Virus record (IMG/VR): IMGVR_UViG_3300027704_000188
Coordinates: 1 to 22,040 of that record
Length of the DNA stretch: 22,040 nt
Reading direction: 5' to 3' (one strand)
Source of the DNA: a virus
Position 1 is the stretch's first letter; the number at the start of each line of letters is the position of its first letter. A model generated the notes under the pieces. It saw only the letters and a list, made by a program, of their open reading frames with translations. It did no database searches and was not told where the DNA came from. Both the position numbers and the translations under genes were made by a program. This document shows positions 1-9,685 of this stretch, piece after piece.

Positions 1-2074
1 CTACGTAATATGCTCCCGCTGGAATAGCTTGATACATTTCATAAGTCATACCCGTTTGCTCAGTAAAGACAATAGGGTCTTCTTCCGTACCTGGGCCTGT
101 GTTCTGTGCAACTTCAGCTGGAGGAAGAGTAGTCCTGACGATCTCACCCCTAGCAATACGAGCCTCAGCTGTGCTGTCACGAAGAGCATCAGAGGTATCA
201 TCCAGTATTTCAACTATACCTGAGTCCACGTTAAGTGCTCTCTCGTAGCTTCGTAGTTGAAGAAGACGTGTTGAGACACTAGAAACCTTGCTGTACTGAG
301 TAGACAAGCTTCTCCAAATAAGAGATTCTGGTTCACTAGGGTTGATACCTTTTGTTGCTGCAAGGAAACTTTCATACTCAGGACTATCTGGAGTGATTTG
401 ACCAGTTGCTGCAAGCCTGTTTTGTAACCTATTAAAAGCTGTTGGGCCTTCTTTCCAGAGTGCGTTAAAGTCTCCGCCGTAGTACACCTTTACAACACCC
501 TGAATGTCTTGGTACTCTGGTGCGTTAGACAGTCTAAAGCTCAGTGTCTCAGGGTCAAGAGAAATTTGTGGAATGCTTTGAACAAGCCCAAGGGCCTTAC
601 CTGCGTAGTTAGCAGCATTCTTTTGAAGGGCAGCAGTCATCTGTGCTTTTAAGATAGTAGCAGTTTCGGCGTCCTTACCACCCATTCCTTCCAAGTCCCT
701 AAGAATACGTAGGTTACTTGGAGCAAACAAGGAGTCAAGACCTGTCGTAGAGTTTGTTTCTAGTCCTCTTAGCATCAAGAGGTTAGACATGTTAGATATG
801 ACAGAAGCCCAAGCCTCTTTAGCATTCGGATCAGCTAGAACTTCTGCTGGGTCAGAGAGAATATCCTTAAGTAAAGCACTCTGAGTAGTAAGGTTTTTTC
901 CAACTGCTTCTGTATCCCCTTCAATATCACTGTAGGCATCCGTAAGTTCTGTAGGGAAGATTTCAGGAGAAGCAGCAAGTTGTTCAGTTGTGGTTCCTTC
1001 ACTGGTAACTAAGGCAGTTATAGCTGGATCAAAGTTAAGATCACTAAAGCTAACAACGTTGTTCACTCTATTTCCAGAGGTAGACATTTCTTTCATAAGG
1101 TCATCAGAGATGGCTGCGGCGGCAGCAATCATGAATTCCTCAGACCTCGCAGCAAGGATAGCCATTGGGTTTTCCTCAGAAAGAGTCAAAGCCGTCCTTG
1201 CAACGTAGGCTATTGCTTTTGCAGAAGCTACTTTTTCATCGTAGTTTGTAATTGTCTCAAACATTCTATCAATAGAAGCAATCTTTGTTTCCATCTGCTC
1301 CCACAGTTCAGCATTCATGTTACCAGATGGGCGCATAAAGGCTGGTTGTGATCTCAGTTGTGCAAAGGTTGCCTGAAAAGCTACAAGCTCTTCAACGTTA
1401 AAGTCACGACCACTCATTTCAACATCAAGAGCAGCGGAGAGAGTACTCCCGAACCTTTCAAGGGTTTCCATGTTACCTGGAAAACCACTAGCATAGTTTA
1501 AATTACCTGCTACAAGGGCTGCGTTACCTTGTGCAACGTTTGAGGCCAAAGAACCTACGGCTCTAGTAGTAGCCTGTTCGTAAGTAATTGTCTCTCCATT
1601 TGCCTCTGCTTCTGTTAGTGTTAGGTTTATAAGACCTAACCTAGTACCCTCACCCTGGTTATTAAACAGATTAGTAGCTGTGTCTTGAGCAGATACAGGC
1701 TGTACAGGGACAGTGAATACATCTTGACCAAGAACTCTAGCTGCAACAGCAGTCTGTTCATCATTTAAACCAAGGTTTGCTAGTTCAATTGCGTAGTTTG
1801 CAGCTGCTTGGTCCCTTGACATACCACCTGAGATATCTTGTTGAGCACTCTGGATAATGTTAGTAAAAGCTGCTCTATCTCTATCTGACTGTGTTGGAAG
1901 GTTAGACCTTGCTGCACTAGCAATAGCCCTATCTTGAGCAAGTTGCGCCCTAGCAAAAGTATCTAATCCATCCAGTAGGTTACCAGCTAAAGCTAACCCT
2001 GTAGATGAAGGAGCCTGAATAGGTTGTTCAAAAGCTCCTGCACCCTGCACGTTTTGGTCTAATGTAAAGGCCAT
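1..2074 (-). CDS. Large internal virion/ejection-type protein, C-terminus missing (partial)
   Basis: The reading frame opens with ATG at 2074 and stays open for 691 codons to the left edge, so the stop lies outside the window. The start has a strong AAGGAG eight bases upstream (2083-2088), inside the end of the preceding gene, whose stop is only three bases away. The product begins MAFTLDQNVQGAGAFEQPIQ and is rich in Ala, Gln, Asn, Thr and Glu, apparently largely helical, with no signal peptide, no clear membrane segment and no catalytic motif I recognise. Its place as the second of two giant genes after the tail-nozzle and gp14-like genes is where T7-like phages encode inner-core proteins that enter the host cell with the DNA. 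That role is inferred from position and size only; it could also be another large tail protein. Confidence 0.75.
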   Translation of the reverse strand, partial: MAFTLDQNVQGAGAFEQPIQAPSSTGLALAGNLLDGLDTFARAQLAQDRAIASAARSNLPTQSDRDRAAFTNIIQSAQQDISGGMSRDQAAANYAIELANLGLNDEQTAVAARVLGQDVFTVPVQPVSAQDTATNLFNNQGEGTRLGLINLTLTEAEANGETITYEQATTRAVGSLASNVAQGNAALVAGNLNYASGFPGNMETLERFGSTLSAALDVEMSGRDFNVEELVAFQATFAQLRSQPAFMRPSGNMNAELWEQMETKIASIDRMFETITNYDEKVASAKAIAYVARTALTLSEENPMAILAARSEEFMIAAAAAISDDLMKEMSTSGNRVNNVVSFSDLNFDPAITALVTSEGTTTEQLAASPEIFPTELTDAYSDIEGDTEAVGKNLTTQSALLKDILSDPAEVLADPNAKEAWASVISNMSNLLMLRGLETNSTTGLDSLFAPSNLRILRDLEGMGGKDAETATILKAQMTAALQKNAANYAGKALGLVQSIPQISLDPETLSFRLSNAPEYQDIQGVVKVYYGGDFNALWKEGPTAFNRLQNRLAATGQITPDSPEYESFLAATKGINPSEPESLIWRSLSTQYSKVSSVSTRLLQLRSYERALNVDSGIVEILDDTSDALRDSTAEARIARGEIVRTTLPPAEVAQNTGPGTEEDPIVFTEQTGMTYEMYQAIPAGAYYV

Positions 2075-2077
2075 CTA

Positions 2078-5000
2078 TTATTCTCCTTGAGCAGCTTGTG
2101 CTGTAATTCTTGCGGCAGCAGACTGCCCTTGTGTTCTTTTTAATAGGTCAGTTATTTGACTAAGGTCCGTAAGGCTGCGGTAAAGGCTTTTTTGATTCTC
2201 AATGGAGAACCCACCATCCTCAACTGCGTTAAAGGCATCATTGTATAGTGCTTGACCTTCAGCTATTTTATCTGGGTCGCCTGTTGCAATAAGTTCTAAC
2301 CCTTGATCTGCGTACTTGCTGATACGAGTCCTTGTTTTTCTGAACTTACGATCTTCACTGTACGAGATATCTTTAGTGTCGTAGTGATTTAGAACCCGCA
2401 TAGGTGTAGCACCCGCAACAATAGAGGAAATCAAACCAAGTGTAATCTCATCTTCTCCAAACTCACCCGCAATACCCCTACGTTTACTACGATACTGCCC
2501 TGTTTCAATAAGCTCCCAGACCTTTGCAAACATATCAATAGACTTAACGCCTCTCGTTAGCCGTACAAACTCTTGATAAGCAATAGAGTTGTGTCCAGCG
2601 TTAAGAGCCTTTGCCAGACCGTTGATTGACTTATAACTATCACTAAGGATTTGACCAGATGGGCCTGAGATTGTCTCAAGAAGTGGGTCTTCACCAAACA
2701 TTGCCCAGTACTGTTGTGCTGCACCAGACATAGGGCCAATACGAGAACCTAGTGAAACGTCAGTACCTGCAAGTTCTGAAATTGCAAGATCAAAGAGGCC
2801 GAACTTAACAGCATTGAGCACAGCTGCTGAGTTAGGGTCTTCAGGGTCAACACCGAGAGCAGTCATTGCCGCAATCATTTTAGGTGGAGCACCCATACCT
2901 CTTGCACCGAATGCTAGAGTGTTCCAAGTTGCCATTCTAAGACGTTCAGCACCTGTAAGGTCTCTGCCGATAAGAAGGTTATCTACGAAGCGCATAGAAT
3001 ATGACTGCCACTGTGTAGCCAAAGCAAGGATTGGACCCTCTTGGTATCTACCCTTCTGTCCAGATGTCATACGGAAAGAAAGGGCTTGCTCTCTGTTTGA
3101 GACATAACGAATACCCTTGTCTGAGAAGACATCTCCAGATACTTTTTTAGCATTGTGTTCCATCACTGCTACAGATGCGGCTGCAATTCTACCGAAGAGT
3201 TCACCACCCTTAAACGGTGTGAGTCCCATCTCTAAGGCTTCGTTGAACTTACTTTTTGAACTATTAAAGGTAGCACCATTACGTTCAAGAGTGTTAGAAC
3301 CAATGATGCTTCTGCCTGACTCTCTCATGTACCGTACAGTGTCGATCAACTCCTGCTTAGTCATCAACAAACCACCATACTCTTGCATGGTTTCACTTAC
3401 AAGTCTCTCAATGTCAGCATCAGCTGCTTTTCGTGTCTTGAAAAGAAGAGCAGCAATGATAGGTACGTTAGGAGCAGCCTTCATACCGTATTTAGGAGAG
3501 ATGAAAGTAATCTGTGCTACGTGAGAGGCGTTAAGAATGAACTGATCGGGGTTAAACAAACCCATCTTCATGTGAAAGACTAAAGCTCGTGTTCTACCAG
3601 CTACGTTACCGATCCAATCAGCAGGATTAGAAACCTTCTTTGTTTTATCGTAGATAGCTTCTGACAACCAAGTAGAAAATGCTGTCGTGTCGTCAGTACG
3701 TTCCATGAGACCAAGACGAGATTGAATAGCTCGTTGCTGTTGCCTCATCTCACGGTTGATGCCCTTGTTGTCTCCACTTACCTTAGCTAAACGGATAAAG
3801 TCTTCAGGGTTGTGAGGGACATCACCATCAAAAGTTACGTTACCTCTGGAACGAGCCTTATTAACCCATCCGTTTACCGCAGACTGAGTAGCCTTGTAGT
3901 GCGAGTAACGGTAAGCCTCAGACTTAAACTGTTCTATAATGTTTTCAATAGGATTTTGGTTGATTGCTCTACCGCCACCGTAAGTCATAGGAGGTGTATC
4001 ACCACGTTTACGGGTTACCCGCATAGCCTGGTACTCACCAATAGACATGCCAGCACCTTCAGGGATAGATTCTTCCACCTTACTGTCTCTAGCCTTGACT
4101 TCAAACTTGTTAGTGAAGCTCTCGTCATGGTCAGCAGCAATTCTCTTAAGTGTAGTGAAGTCAACTACACCTGTGTTCCAAGAGTTGTTACGAGCAATCA
4201 TAGCATTGACCTTAACTAAGTCCTCACCAGACAACTCTAGCTTACGAATACCCTTTAGACCTCGTGAGGCAATGTAAGGAGCTAAAGCTTCTACAATGTT
4301 GTTAAGTTGTGAAGCAGCTGTAGTAGCTTCTTTTGTGGAGAAAGAACCAAGCAGTGTACGGAACCCACCTGTAACCTTCTTACCGCCTGCTAGTGTGTCA
4401 GTGTAAACTGTACCGATGAAGTGTCTAAGTCTATCGTTGTTACGAGGGCCACCTACGTTGTAACCAAGAACATCAGACTTAAGAGGTACTCTGCTACGGA
4501 TCACATCTGTTACGTGGTCATACTTGATACCGTCAGCAGCCTCAAAAGGTTCATCAAGTTTATAAACAACTCTATCACCAATCTGACTAGGGTTTACTTG
4601 ACCAGTCAAACGGCTAAATACAATAGTATTTTCAGGAATAACATCAACTGCAACGGCAACAGTATCGTAGCCTTCTTCAACAGTGATTGTTCTACCGTTA
4701 CGTTCAGCTACTCTCTTAAGAATGTCTGTAGCCTTGATGTTCCATGCTGCGTTGTTAATGTCAGTCAGGGCATGGTAGGCCTTCATCTGTTTCTCTGAGG
4801 GTATTTTACCGTATAGAGAAAAGAAGTCTCTAATAAACTCTGGGTCTGTTGGAGCACCACGAGTAGCAGCCAGGCCTGTGTCAATGTCACCAAGTAGACC
4901 ATCACGGTATCCCGTCATAATATCTTCGATCTGTTTAAACTCTGTCTTAGACAAGGCTCTTACATCCTTAAAGGATTGATCAGCAAACTTAGAGAACCTA

Positions 5001-6610
5001 GTTACAACACCTTCAGCTGCGTTGATTAGAAAACCTAGTCGATCTCCTAGGGCAGTCTGAGGAGCAGAGATGATACCAGCAATGGCTCTTTTAATTACAT
5101 TCTCTTCAGGGTTCACATCATCTAAGGTTTCAGCTAGTCTCCGAGTATCAAGACGTTCACTGTACTCAAGGTAGTAACCTTTAGGTTCAACTGTAGCTTC
5201 AACACCCTCAGGTAGGTCTCCTACTCTGTCAACACTGTCACCTGTATCCTTACGGATAATTCTAGGGGCCTCAACTACAGTGTACCTAGGGTCATTGTTT
5301 ACAGACTTCAGGGCTGCTTCTCTTGTAGGAAAGGCTCTTCCGTCAATAGGGTTGCCTAGCCTTACTGTTGTAGTAAAGAGGTCAGACCCTTCATCCAGGA
5401 TTCTATACAAAGCTACAGTTGGGTTGTTGGTAATTCTAGCAATACGAGTTACGACACCCTGTACTGCTGATTGTAACTGATCAGGGGAGAAGGCTCTACC
5501 ACTTACAACAGACTTCATAAGCTTAGACATCTTCTCAAAGACAGAAGAACCGTTAGTTGCCTGTACTACAGCAGCAGAGTTAGGCATGTTAACAGGCCCT
5601 GTTGGTCCTTGGAAGGGGTCCATCGTACTAGGACCAGCCTTGTAAGCTACATTGTCTGGAGCAGAACCAGTGTTGAACTGACGAACTGTAGCTGCTGCCC
5701 CTGCATCTGGACCTCTAGAGGCTGTAACTACATCTGTAGCAGAACGAGCAGACATAACACGTTTCAAGACTTCTCTGGACGCAGCAGGGATACCCTTAGC
5801 AGACTGAAAACCAAGTCTTCCAACACCCCTTATAATTCTTGAAGACATACCAAGTGTAGCAAGCTCTACCATAGCCATAAACTGTTTAAAGTTAGCAGCT
5901 GGGTCTGTGCCAAAGTTTTCTAATTGTGTTTGAAGTTCTCTAAGGTTCTCGTACTCACGAAAGTTCCCTAGACCTTCACGTTCAGCAGAGTTAAGTTCAG
6001 ATTCCCAGAACTCTTTAAACTCTTCTGGTTCCATGTTGAGGGTTTCAGCAAACTCAACAGTCTTGGATTCGTCACCCCTAGCCAGGTTTCTAATAGATAC
6101 TGGAAGCCAACTAAGTGCCTCAATAGACCCAGCTGCAAGCCAACGAGCAGTAGAAGGATCGTTGATCTCAAGACGTTCCTCAATACGGTTAGACAACCAC
6201 TCATAGTTAGAGAGCATAGCAAGGCCGTAAGGGTTTATTTGATTATCATCTGTCATAATCATGCTGTTAAAGAAGTATTCTCTAACACCTACAGTCTTTT
6301 CTTGACGAGCTAGATACTCAGCAATATCAACTGCTGCTTCCTCTGCTGGTACACCAGCTGCAAACAGTACGTTAAGGAACCTTTCAGAGTCAGGGTACTG
6401 ACGTACTAGGTCATCGTTGGAGAAGTCCCCAGCAACCCTAGCTTGAGACACCACAACAGGGTCTACCTCAAGGATTGTAGACTGTTGATCCACGATACGT
6501 TGTTCACGAGGAGATGTAGGGTCTACTCTCACTACAGTCTGAGGTGCTTCCTGACCCAGAGTTTCCTCTAGGCTAGTAAGGGTGTCTTCAAAGGAAGGGA
6601 TGTTAGCCAT
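2078..6610 (-). CDS. Giant internal virion (DNA-ejection type) protein, 1510 aa
   Basis: This is the largest complete gene in the window. ATG at 6610 follows an AAAGGA with eight-base spacing, 16 bases after the preceding gene. The N-terminal 250 residues are acidic and helical; a central part around residues 480-700 looks mixed alpha/beta; more hydrophobic, Phe- and Met-rich segments lie near residues 1005-1035 and 1215-1300; the tail is charged and ends in Ala/Gln-rich sequence. Its size is close to that of T7 gp16 (about 1,300 aa), and it follows a small gp14-like gene, so I infer an internal core protein ejected with the genome. I could not find a lytic transglycosylase motif of the kind that starts T7 gp16, nor any other enzyme signature. 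It is certainly a gene; the function is an inference from context. Confidence 0.8.
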   Translation of the reverse strand: MANIPSFEDTLTSLEETLGQEAPQTVVRVDPTSPREQRIVDQQSTILEVDPVVVSQARVAGDFSNDDLVRQYPDSERFLNVLFAAGVPAEEAAVDIAEYLARQEKTVGVREYFFNSMIMTDDNQINPYGLAMLSNYEWLSNRIEERLEINDPSTARWLAAGSIEALSWLPVSIRNLARGDESKTVEFAETLNMEPEEFKEFWESELNSAEREGLGNFREYENLRELQTQLENFGTDPAANFKQFMAMVELATLGMSSRIIRGVGRLGFQSAKGIPAASREVLKRVMSARSATDVVTASRGPDAGAAATVRQFNTGSAPDNVAYKAGPSTMDPFQGPTGPVNMPNSAAVVQATNGSSVFEKMSKLMKSVVSGRAFSPDQLQSAVQGVVTRIARITNNPTVALYRILDEGSDLFTTTVRLGNPIDGRAFPTREAALKSVNNDPRYTVVEAPRIIRKDTGDSVDRVGDLPEGVEATVEPKGYYLEYSERLDTRRLAETLDDVNPEENVIKRAIAGIISAPQTALGDRLGFLINAAEGVVTRFSKFADQSFKDVRALSKTEFKQIEDIMTGYRDGLLGDIDTGLAATRGAPTDPEFIRDFFSLYGKIPSEKQMKAYHALTDINNAAWNIKATDILKRVAERNGRTITVEEGYDTVAVAVDVIPENTIVFSRLTGQVNPSQIGDRVVYKLDEPFEAADGIKYDHVTDVIRSRVPLKSDVLGYNVGGPRNNDRLRHFIGTVYTDTLAGGKKVTGGFRTLLGSFSTKEATTAASQLNNIVEALAPYIASRGLKGIRKLELSGEDLVKVNAMIARNNSWNTGVVDFTTLKRIAADHDESFTNKFEVKARDSKVEESIPEGAGMSIGEYQAMRVTRKRGDTPPMTYGGGRAINQNPIENIIEQFKSEAYRYSHYKATQSAVNGWVNKARSRGNVTFDGDVPHNPEDFIRLAKVSGDNKGINREMRQQQRAIQSRLGLMERTDDTTAFSTWLSEAIYDKTKKVSNPADWIGNVAGRTRALVFHMKMGLFNPDQFILNASHVAQITFISPKYGMKAAPNVPIIAALLFKTRKAADADIERLVSETMQEYGGLLMTKQELIDTVRYMRESGRSIIGSNTLERNGATFNSSKSKFNEALEMGLTPFKGGELFGRIAAASVAVMEHNAKKVSGDVFSDKGIRYVSNREQALSFRMTSGQKGRYQEGPILALATQWQSYSMRFVDNLLIGRDLTGAERLRMATWNTLAFGARGMGAPPKMIAAMTALGVDPEDPNSAAVLNAVKFGLFDLAISELAGTDVSLGSRIGPMSGAAQQYWAMFGEDPLLETISGPSGQILSDSYKSINGLAKALNAGHNSIAYQEFVRLTRGVKSIDMFAKVWELIETGQYRSKRRGIAGEFGEDEITLGLISSIVAGATPMRVLNHYDTKDISYSEDRKFRKTRTRISKYADQGLELIATGDPDKIAEGQALYNDAFNAVEDGGFSIENQKSLYRSLTDLSQITDLLKRTQGQSAAARITAQAAQGE

Positions 6611-6626
6611 TTAGTCAATCCTTTGC

Positions 6627-7091
6627 TTATGTTACAGGTTGTGCTGGAAACGCATTAGAAATACCAAAGTTCATAGCTTTAAACCCTAAGCTTGCAATAC
6701 TCTTGTAGTTCTGAGCCTTCAAACCGAGGTTAGAGATTTCAGTAGACAGTCCACTCTGTTGTGAACCATAGCCTAGTTCTGCACCTAGCTGTGACCTACC
6801 TGCACCTACGGCTCCTGAAAGACCTGAAGACTGAGCAACACCTGAAGCTTGAGCAGATGATTGTGCTCTTGCACTAGCAATCATGTTAGACCTAATAGCA
6901 GCCCTACGTTGTCTACGTACCTGTAAGGCCTGTGCTCTCTGTTGAGCACGAGCCTGTGACTTAGATGCTTGAGCAGACTTTACTGTACCTACTACACCAG
7001 CTGTTGCACCAAGTACAGCAACACCAGCGGCAGCACCGCCACCTACAACACTACCTATAGTAGCTAAAGCTGTTCCAATCATTACTACCAT
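6627..7091 (-). CDS. Small internal virion protein, T7 gp14-like
   Basis: A 154-aa protein with a Gly/Ala/Val-rich hydrophobic first 38 residues, then a very Gln/Arg/Ala-rich stretch (about residues 40-70) and a Ser/Gly/Gln-rich second half. A hydrophobic head followed by a basic helical segment is characteristic of T7 gp14-type internal virion proteins, which help form the channel across the host outer membrane during DNA ejection. ATG at 7091 has AAGGAG seven bases upstream (7099-7104). A second ATG three codons later lies too far from that site to be preferred. The gene starts one base after the acetyltransferase stop and precedes the two giant putative ejection proteins, which supports the assignment. 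No homology search was possible. Confidence 0.65.
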   Translation of the reverse strand: MVVMIGTALATIGSVVGGGAAAGVAVLGATAGVVGTVKSAQASKSQARAQQRAQALQVRRQRRAAIRSNMIASARAQSSAQASGVAQSSGLSGAVGAGRSQLGAELGYGSQQSGLSTEISNLGLKAQNYKSIASLGFKAMNFGISNAFPAQPVT

Positions 7092-7092
7092 C

Positions 7093-7551
7093 TCATAGCT
7101 CCTTTAAGTAAATAGTTTCGGCTCTCTCGTAGCCTAGTCTGTTATATAAGTTTTCAAGACTAGAGATACCTTCAATATCTCCCATGCCTACTTGATTAGC
7201 TCCACTCTCTTTGGCCCATTTCTCAAAGGCTTTCATGAGACGGATAGAAGCTGGTTTTCCTCTGTAATCTTTAGAAACAAACCATGCAAGTTCTGTTGCT
7301 TGCACTGTGTGAGACATGTACAACTCAGATAAAAGACCTACAAGTGCTCCTTCAATCTCTCCGTCTACATCAATAACAAAGATTTCCATGTTAGGATTTA
7401 GAAAAGAAGAAAGTAAAAACTGTTCTGTCTTGTCTTTGTTCCACTTGTGAGACTTTGGAGCTTCTCTTGAGAACTCCTTTGCTAAGATTAGAATGTCAAA
7501 GACATCATCTTCTGTAGCTGTTCTTATTCTAGATACCTGAGTTTTTAGCAC
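7093..7551 (-). CDS. GNAT-family acetyltransferase
   Basis: A 152-aa protein with the order of a GCN5-related N-acetyltransferase: N-terminal RIRTATEDDVFDI strand-helix, a central beta strand with MEIFVIDVDGEIEGALVG (residues 55-72), the acetyl-CoA-binding strand-loop-helix ELAWFVSKDYRGKP at residues 88-100 (pyrophosphate loop near RGKPA), and a C-terminal NLYNRLGYERAETIYLK typical of the family. I chose GTG at 7551 because GAGG lies six bases upstream; TTG one codon earlier is also possible. Both overlap the end of the tail-nozzle gene by over 20 bases, implying translational coupling. The substrate is unknown; GNAT enzymes acetylate amino groups of proteins or small molecules. Its position inside the virion operon suggests late expression and possibly a virion or host-protein target. 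Confidence 0.85.
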   Translation of the reverse strand: MLKTQVSRIRTATEDDVFDILILAKEFSREAPKSHKWNKDKTEQFLLSSFLNPNMEIFVIDVDGEIEGALVGLLSELYMSHTVQATELAWFVSKDYRGKPASIRLMKAFEKWAKESGANQVGMGDIEGISSLENLYNRLGYERAETIYLKEL

Positions 7552-9685
7552 CAATTACCTCGTAGCCTACTAAGTGGAAGTCTTTACCTGTTGTACTCTC
7601 GAACCGTAGCTTCATTGAACGGCCTCTGCCTCGAACCTTAGACTTGGTAACCACTGTATTAGTTGGGTAGTGGATAGAGCTAAGATCGTCGGGGTCTACA
7701 ACTGGTACATCTTTTAGTTTATAGATTTCTCTAGGTGTAGAACCTACCTTGTTTAAGTTCCAGGATACTGACATCTTACAGCTTGAAGGATTGATGAAGT
7801 CATAACCTGCACCGTCTGCTACGTAACCTTCCTCAGTTACTCGCATGTAGGTTGTGATGTAAGGAGCATTCTTGAACGTACCCATGCTACCCATAAAGTC
7901 ATAACTAGCTTCTGCAAAACTACTGTAGTCTGCATCACCCCAGTCAAGGTATGTGTCTCCAGAGAACCTAGCAACAGTCATCTTGCTATTTACACCACTT
8001 CTAACAAGCAACTTAATCTCAGTCTCACCCTGAAGAAAGTCTCTGTAGAGAGTAGCAACTACATTGTCAGAACCGTTAACAATAGTGTCTGAACCGTTAA
8101 TAACCTGTGTCTCTGTAGAGGTAGAACCTAATCCACTGAAGTAAGAAGTACCTATAATGTAATGACCAGCTGCCCCGTCTGCTACTTTCCAAGGGTGAAA
8201 GGCTTGAAGGGCTAAGTCTAGTACAAGAATGTTATTGTACTTATAGTCAATACTCTCATCTTTGTTAGGGTAGAACCAGTAGATGCGTTGGTTGATTTGG
8301 TCGTACTCAACAAAAGCCTGGGCCTTCTTCTCGTTAGGGATTTCATTCCAGAGAGTTTGAATTGTAGAAAGGGATAGGTTGTTAGCAGTAGGTGTGTTTA
8401 AACCTTCACCAGCTTGAATTGCGTAGATGCCTGTCTTGGCCCACCAGATAGGTACGCCTCCACCAACTGTAAAAGTGTTCTCGTTAACAATACCTACATC
8501 AGAAATCTGAGTGATAGAAAACTCTGTAGCACGAAACACGTTGTCTACACCAGCAACAGACCATACACCGTTCTCAGCAAACACGATAAGGGATGCACCT
8601 AGTACGTACAACTTACGAATGTTGTGAGCATCTGGGATACTTACTACACCACCGTCAGTGTCCAACAAGTCAGCAATGATTTCAGATGTGGGATCGTTAA
8701 CCTGATAGCAGTTACCAATGTCACGAATGTTTTCAGTCAACCTAGAGAAGTAAACCTTGCCACCGTTCTTAGCTGAGTCAATACCAGCATAGAAGATTCG
8801 TCCAGCATAGGCTGCAACACTACGGAATCTACCTGTCTCTACTTCAGTAGGAATACTATTTGTACGAACCTTGTTAAAGACATCAAGTACATAGTGACCG
8901 TGGGAAGCTAGTGATGAACCAGTGTAGATTTCTTTCCAGTCTGCTTTATTAAAAGCACCAGAAGCAGTCTTACCTGAGTACCATGCGTGGGTCAAGGGAG
9001 GGTAAGTTGAGGAGTCTCCTAGATAAGTAGTCAGAGCAGCTGCACCCTTAGTGCCAATCCAGCCAACATTCTCTGTATCATACTTTCTTTGATTAGAAGG
9101 AGAAGTTTTATCTTCAAAGTACTCATCTGTTACTTCAGCAACAGAACCCTGCCACTCAAAGTCTCTCTCCTTAAAAGCAATAGCTGTAGCTGTAACTTTA
9201 GGAGAAGCTGCTGCATCATACTCAAGGTAGATTGTGTTAATAGCTGGAGAGGCAACAACGAGAACACCATTCAGGGATGTAACCTGAATACGTTCTTCAG
9301 AAGGGGAAAGGTTGTTGCTTGCTGAGTAGGTCGAAAGGTCTACAGAAGCACTGCTTACTAATTGGGCAGAAAGAGGGTCTAAAGCCTTCTCATAGAAAGT
9401 AAGGTCTTTACCGTTCTGTACTACAAGAAATTCTAGGTTAGTAAGTCCTGCAACATTGGACCAAGTAGATGTCTGAAACACACCACCTTCAGGAATAACT
9501 GCACCACTTGTAACTGCACCTGTCTCTAAAGTAACGGCCTTACGTCTACGTCTTGTACCATCCCGTTCAAGAGCACAGTTAAGCTCATCAACAGATGCGT
9601 TCTCAGGGAACGTAAGTTCAGAGGCCTCAGTGATGAGACCCTTGACAAAGGTATTAACCGTTCTCTGAATTAAGCTCTGAGGCAT
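7529..9685 (-). CDS. Tail nozzle protein, tail-tubular-protein-B-like (T7 gp12 type)
   Basis: A 718-aa protein starting MPQSLIQRTVNTFVKGLITE, followed by the TFPENASVDELNC...RDGTRRRR pattern common to tail-tubular-B-type proteins of short-tailed phages. The rest is beta-rich with many aromatic residues, as expected for the beta-propeller-like nozzle that forms the distal tail tube and is reached by DNA during ejection. The length is close to T7 gp12 (about 790 aa). ATG at 9685 has AAGGA eight bases upstream and overlaps the previous gene by 32 bases. It sits after the adaptor-like gene and before the ejection-type genes, matching T7 gene 11-12-14 order apart from the inserted acetyltransferase. 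A short tandem NGSD repeat is encoded near 8070-8100. Confidence 0.8.
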   Translation of the reverse strand: MPQSLIQRTVNTFVKGLITEASELTFPENASVDELNCALERDGTRRRRKAVTLETGAVTSGAVIPEGGVFQTSTWSNVAGLTNLEFLVVQNGKDLTFYEKALDPLSAQLVSSASVDLSTYSASNNLSPSEERIQVTSLNGVLVVASPAINTIYLEYDAAASPKVTATAIAFKERDFEWQGSVAEVTDEYFEDKTSPSNQRKYDTENVGWIGTKGAAALTTYLGDSSTYPPLTHAWYSGKTASGAFNKADWKEIYTGSSLASHGHYVLDVFNKVRTNSIPTEVETGRFRSVAAYAGRIFYAGIDSAKNGGKVYFSRLTENIRDIGNCYQVNDPTSEIIADLLDTDGGVVSIPDAHNIRKLYVLGASLIVFAENGVWSVAGVDNVFRATEFSITQISDVGIVNENTFTVGGGVPIWWAKTGIYAIQAGEGLNTPTANNLSLSTIQTLWNEIPNEKKAQAFVEYDQINQRIYWFYPNKDESIDYKYNNILVLDLALQAFHPWKVADGAAGHYIIGTSYFSGLGSTSTETQVINGSDTIVNGSDNVVATLYRDFLQGETEIKLLVRSGVNSKMTVARFSGDTYLDWGDADYSSFAEASYDFMGSMGTFKNAPYITTYMRVTEEGYVADGAGYDFINPSSCKMSVSWNLNKVGSTPREIYKLKDVPVVDPDDLSSIHYPTNTVVTKSKVRGRGRSMKLRFESTTGKDFHLVGYEVIGAKNSGI

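Noticed and set aside
29-5842. Many plus-strand open frames of 60-135 codons opposite the large minus-strand genes
   Set aside because: They are antisense to long, well-supported genes, have no consistent ribosome binding sites, and their compositions look like translated complement.
2078-6610. Lytic transglycosylase domain expected by analogy to T7 gp16
   Set aside because: No convincing catalytic Glu motif in the N-terminal region; function left as positional inference.
7490-7500. TTGACA match inside the acetyltransferase gene
   Set aside because: The sequence 17 bases on is GAGTTC, so there is no -10 box.
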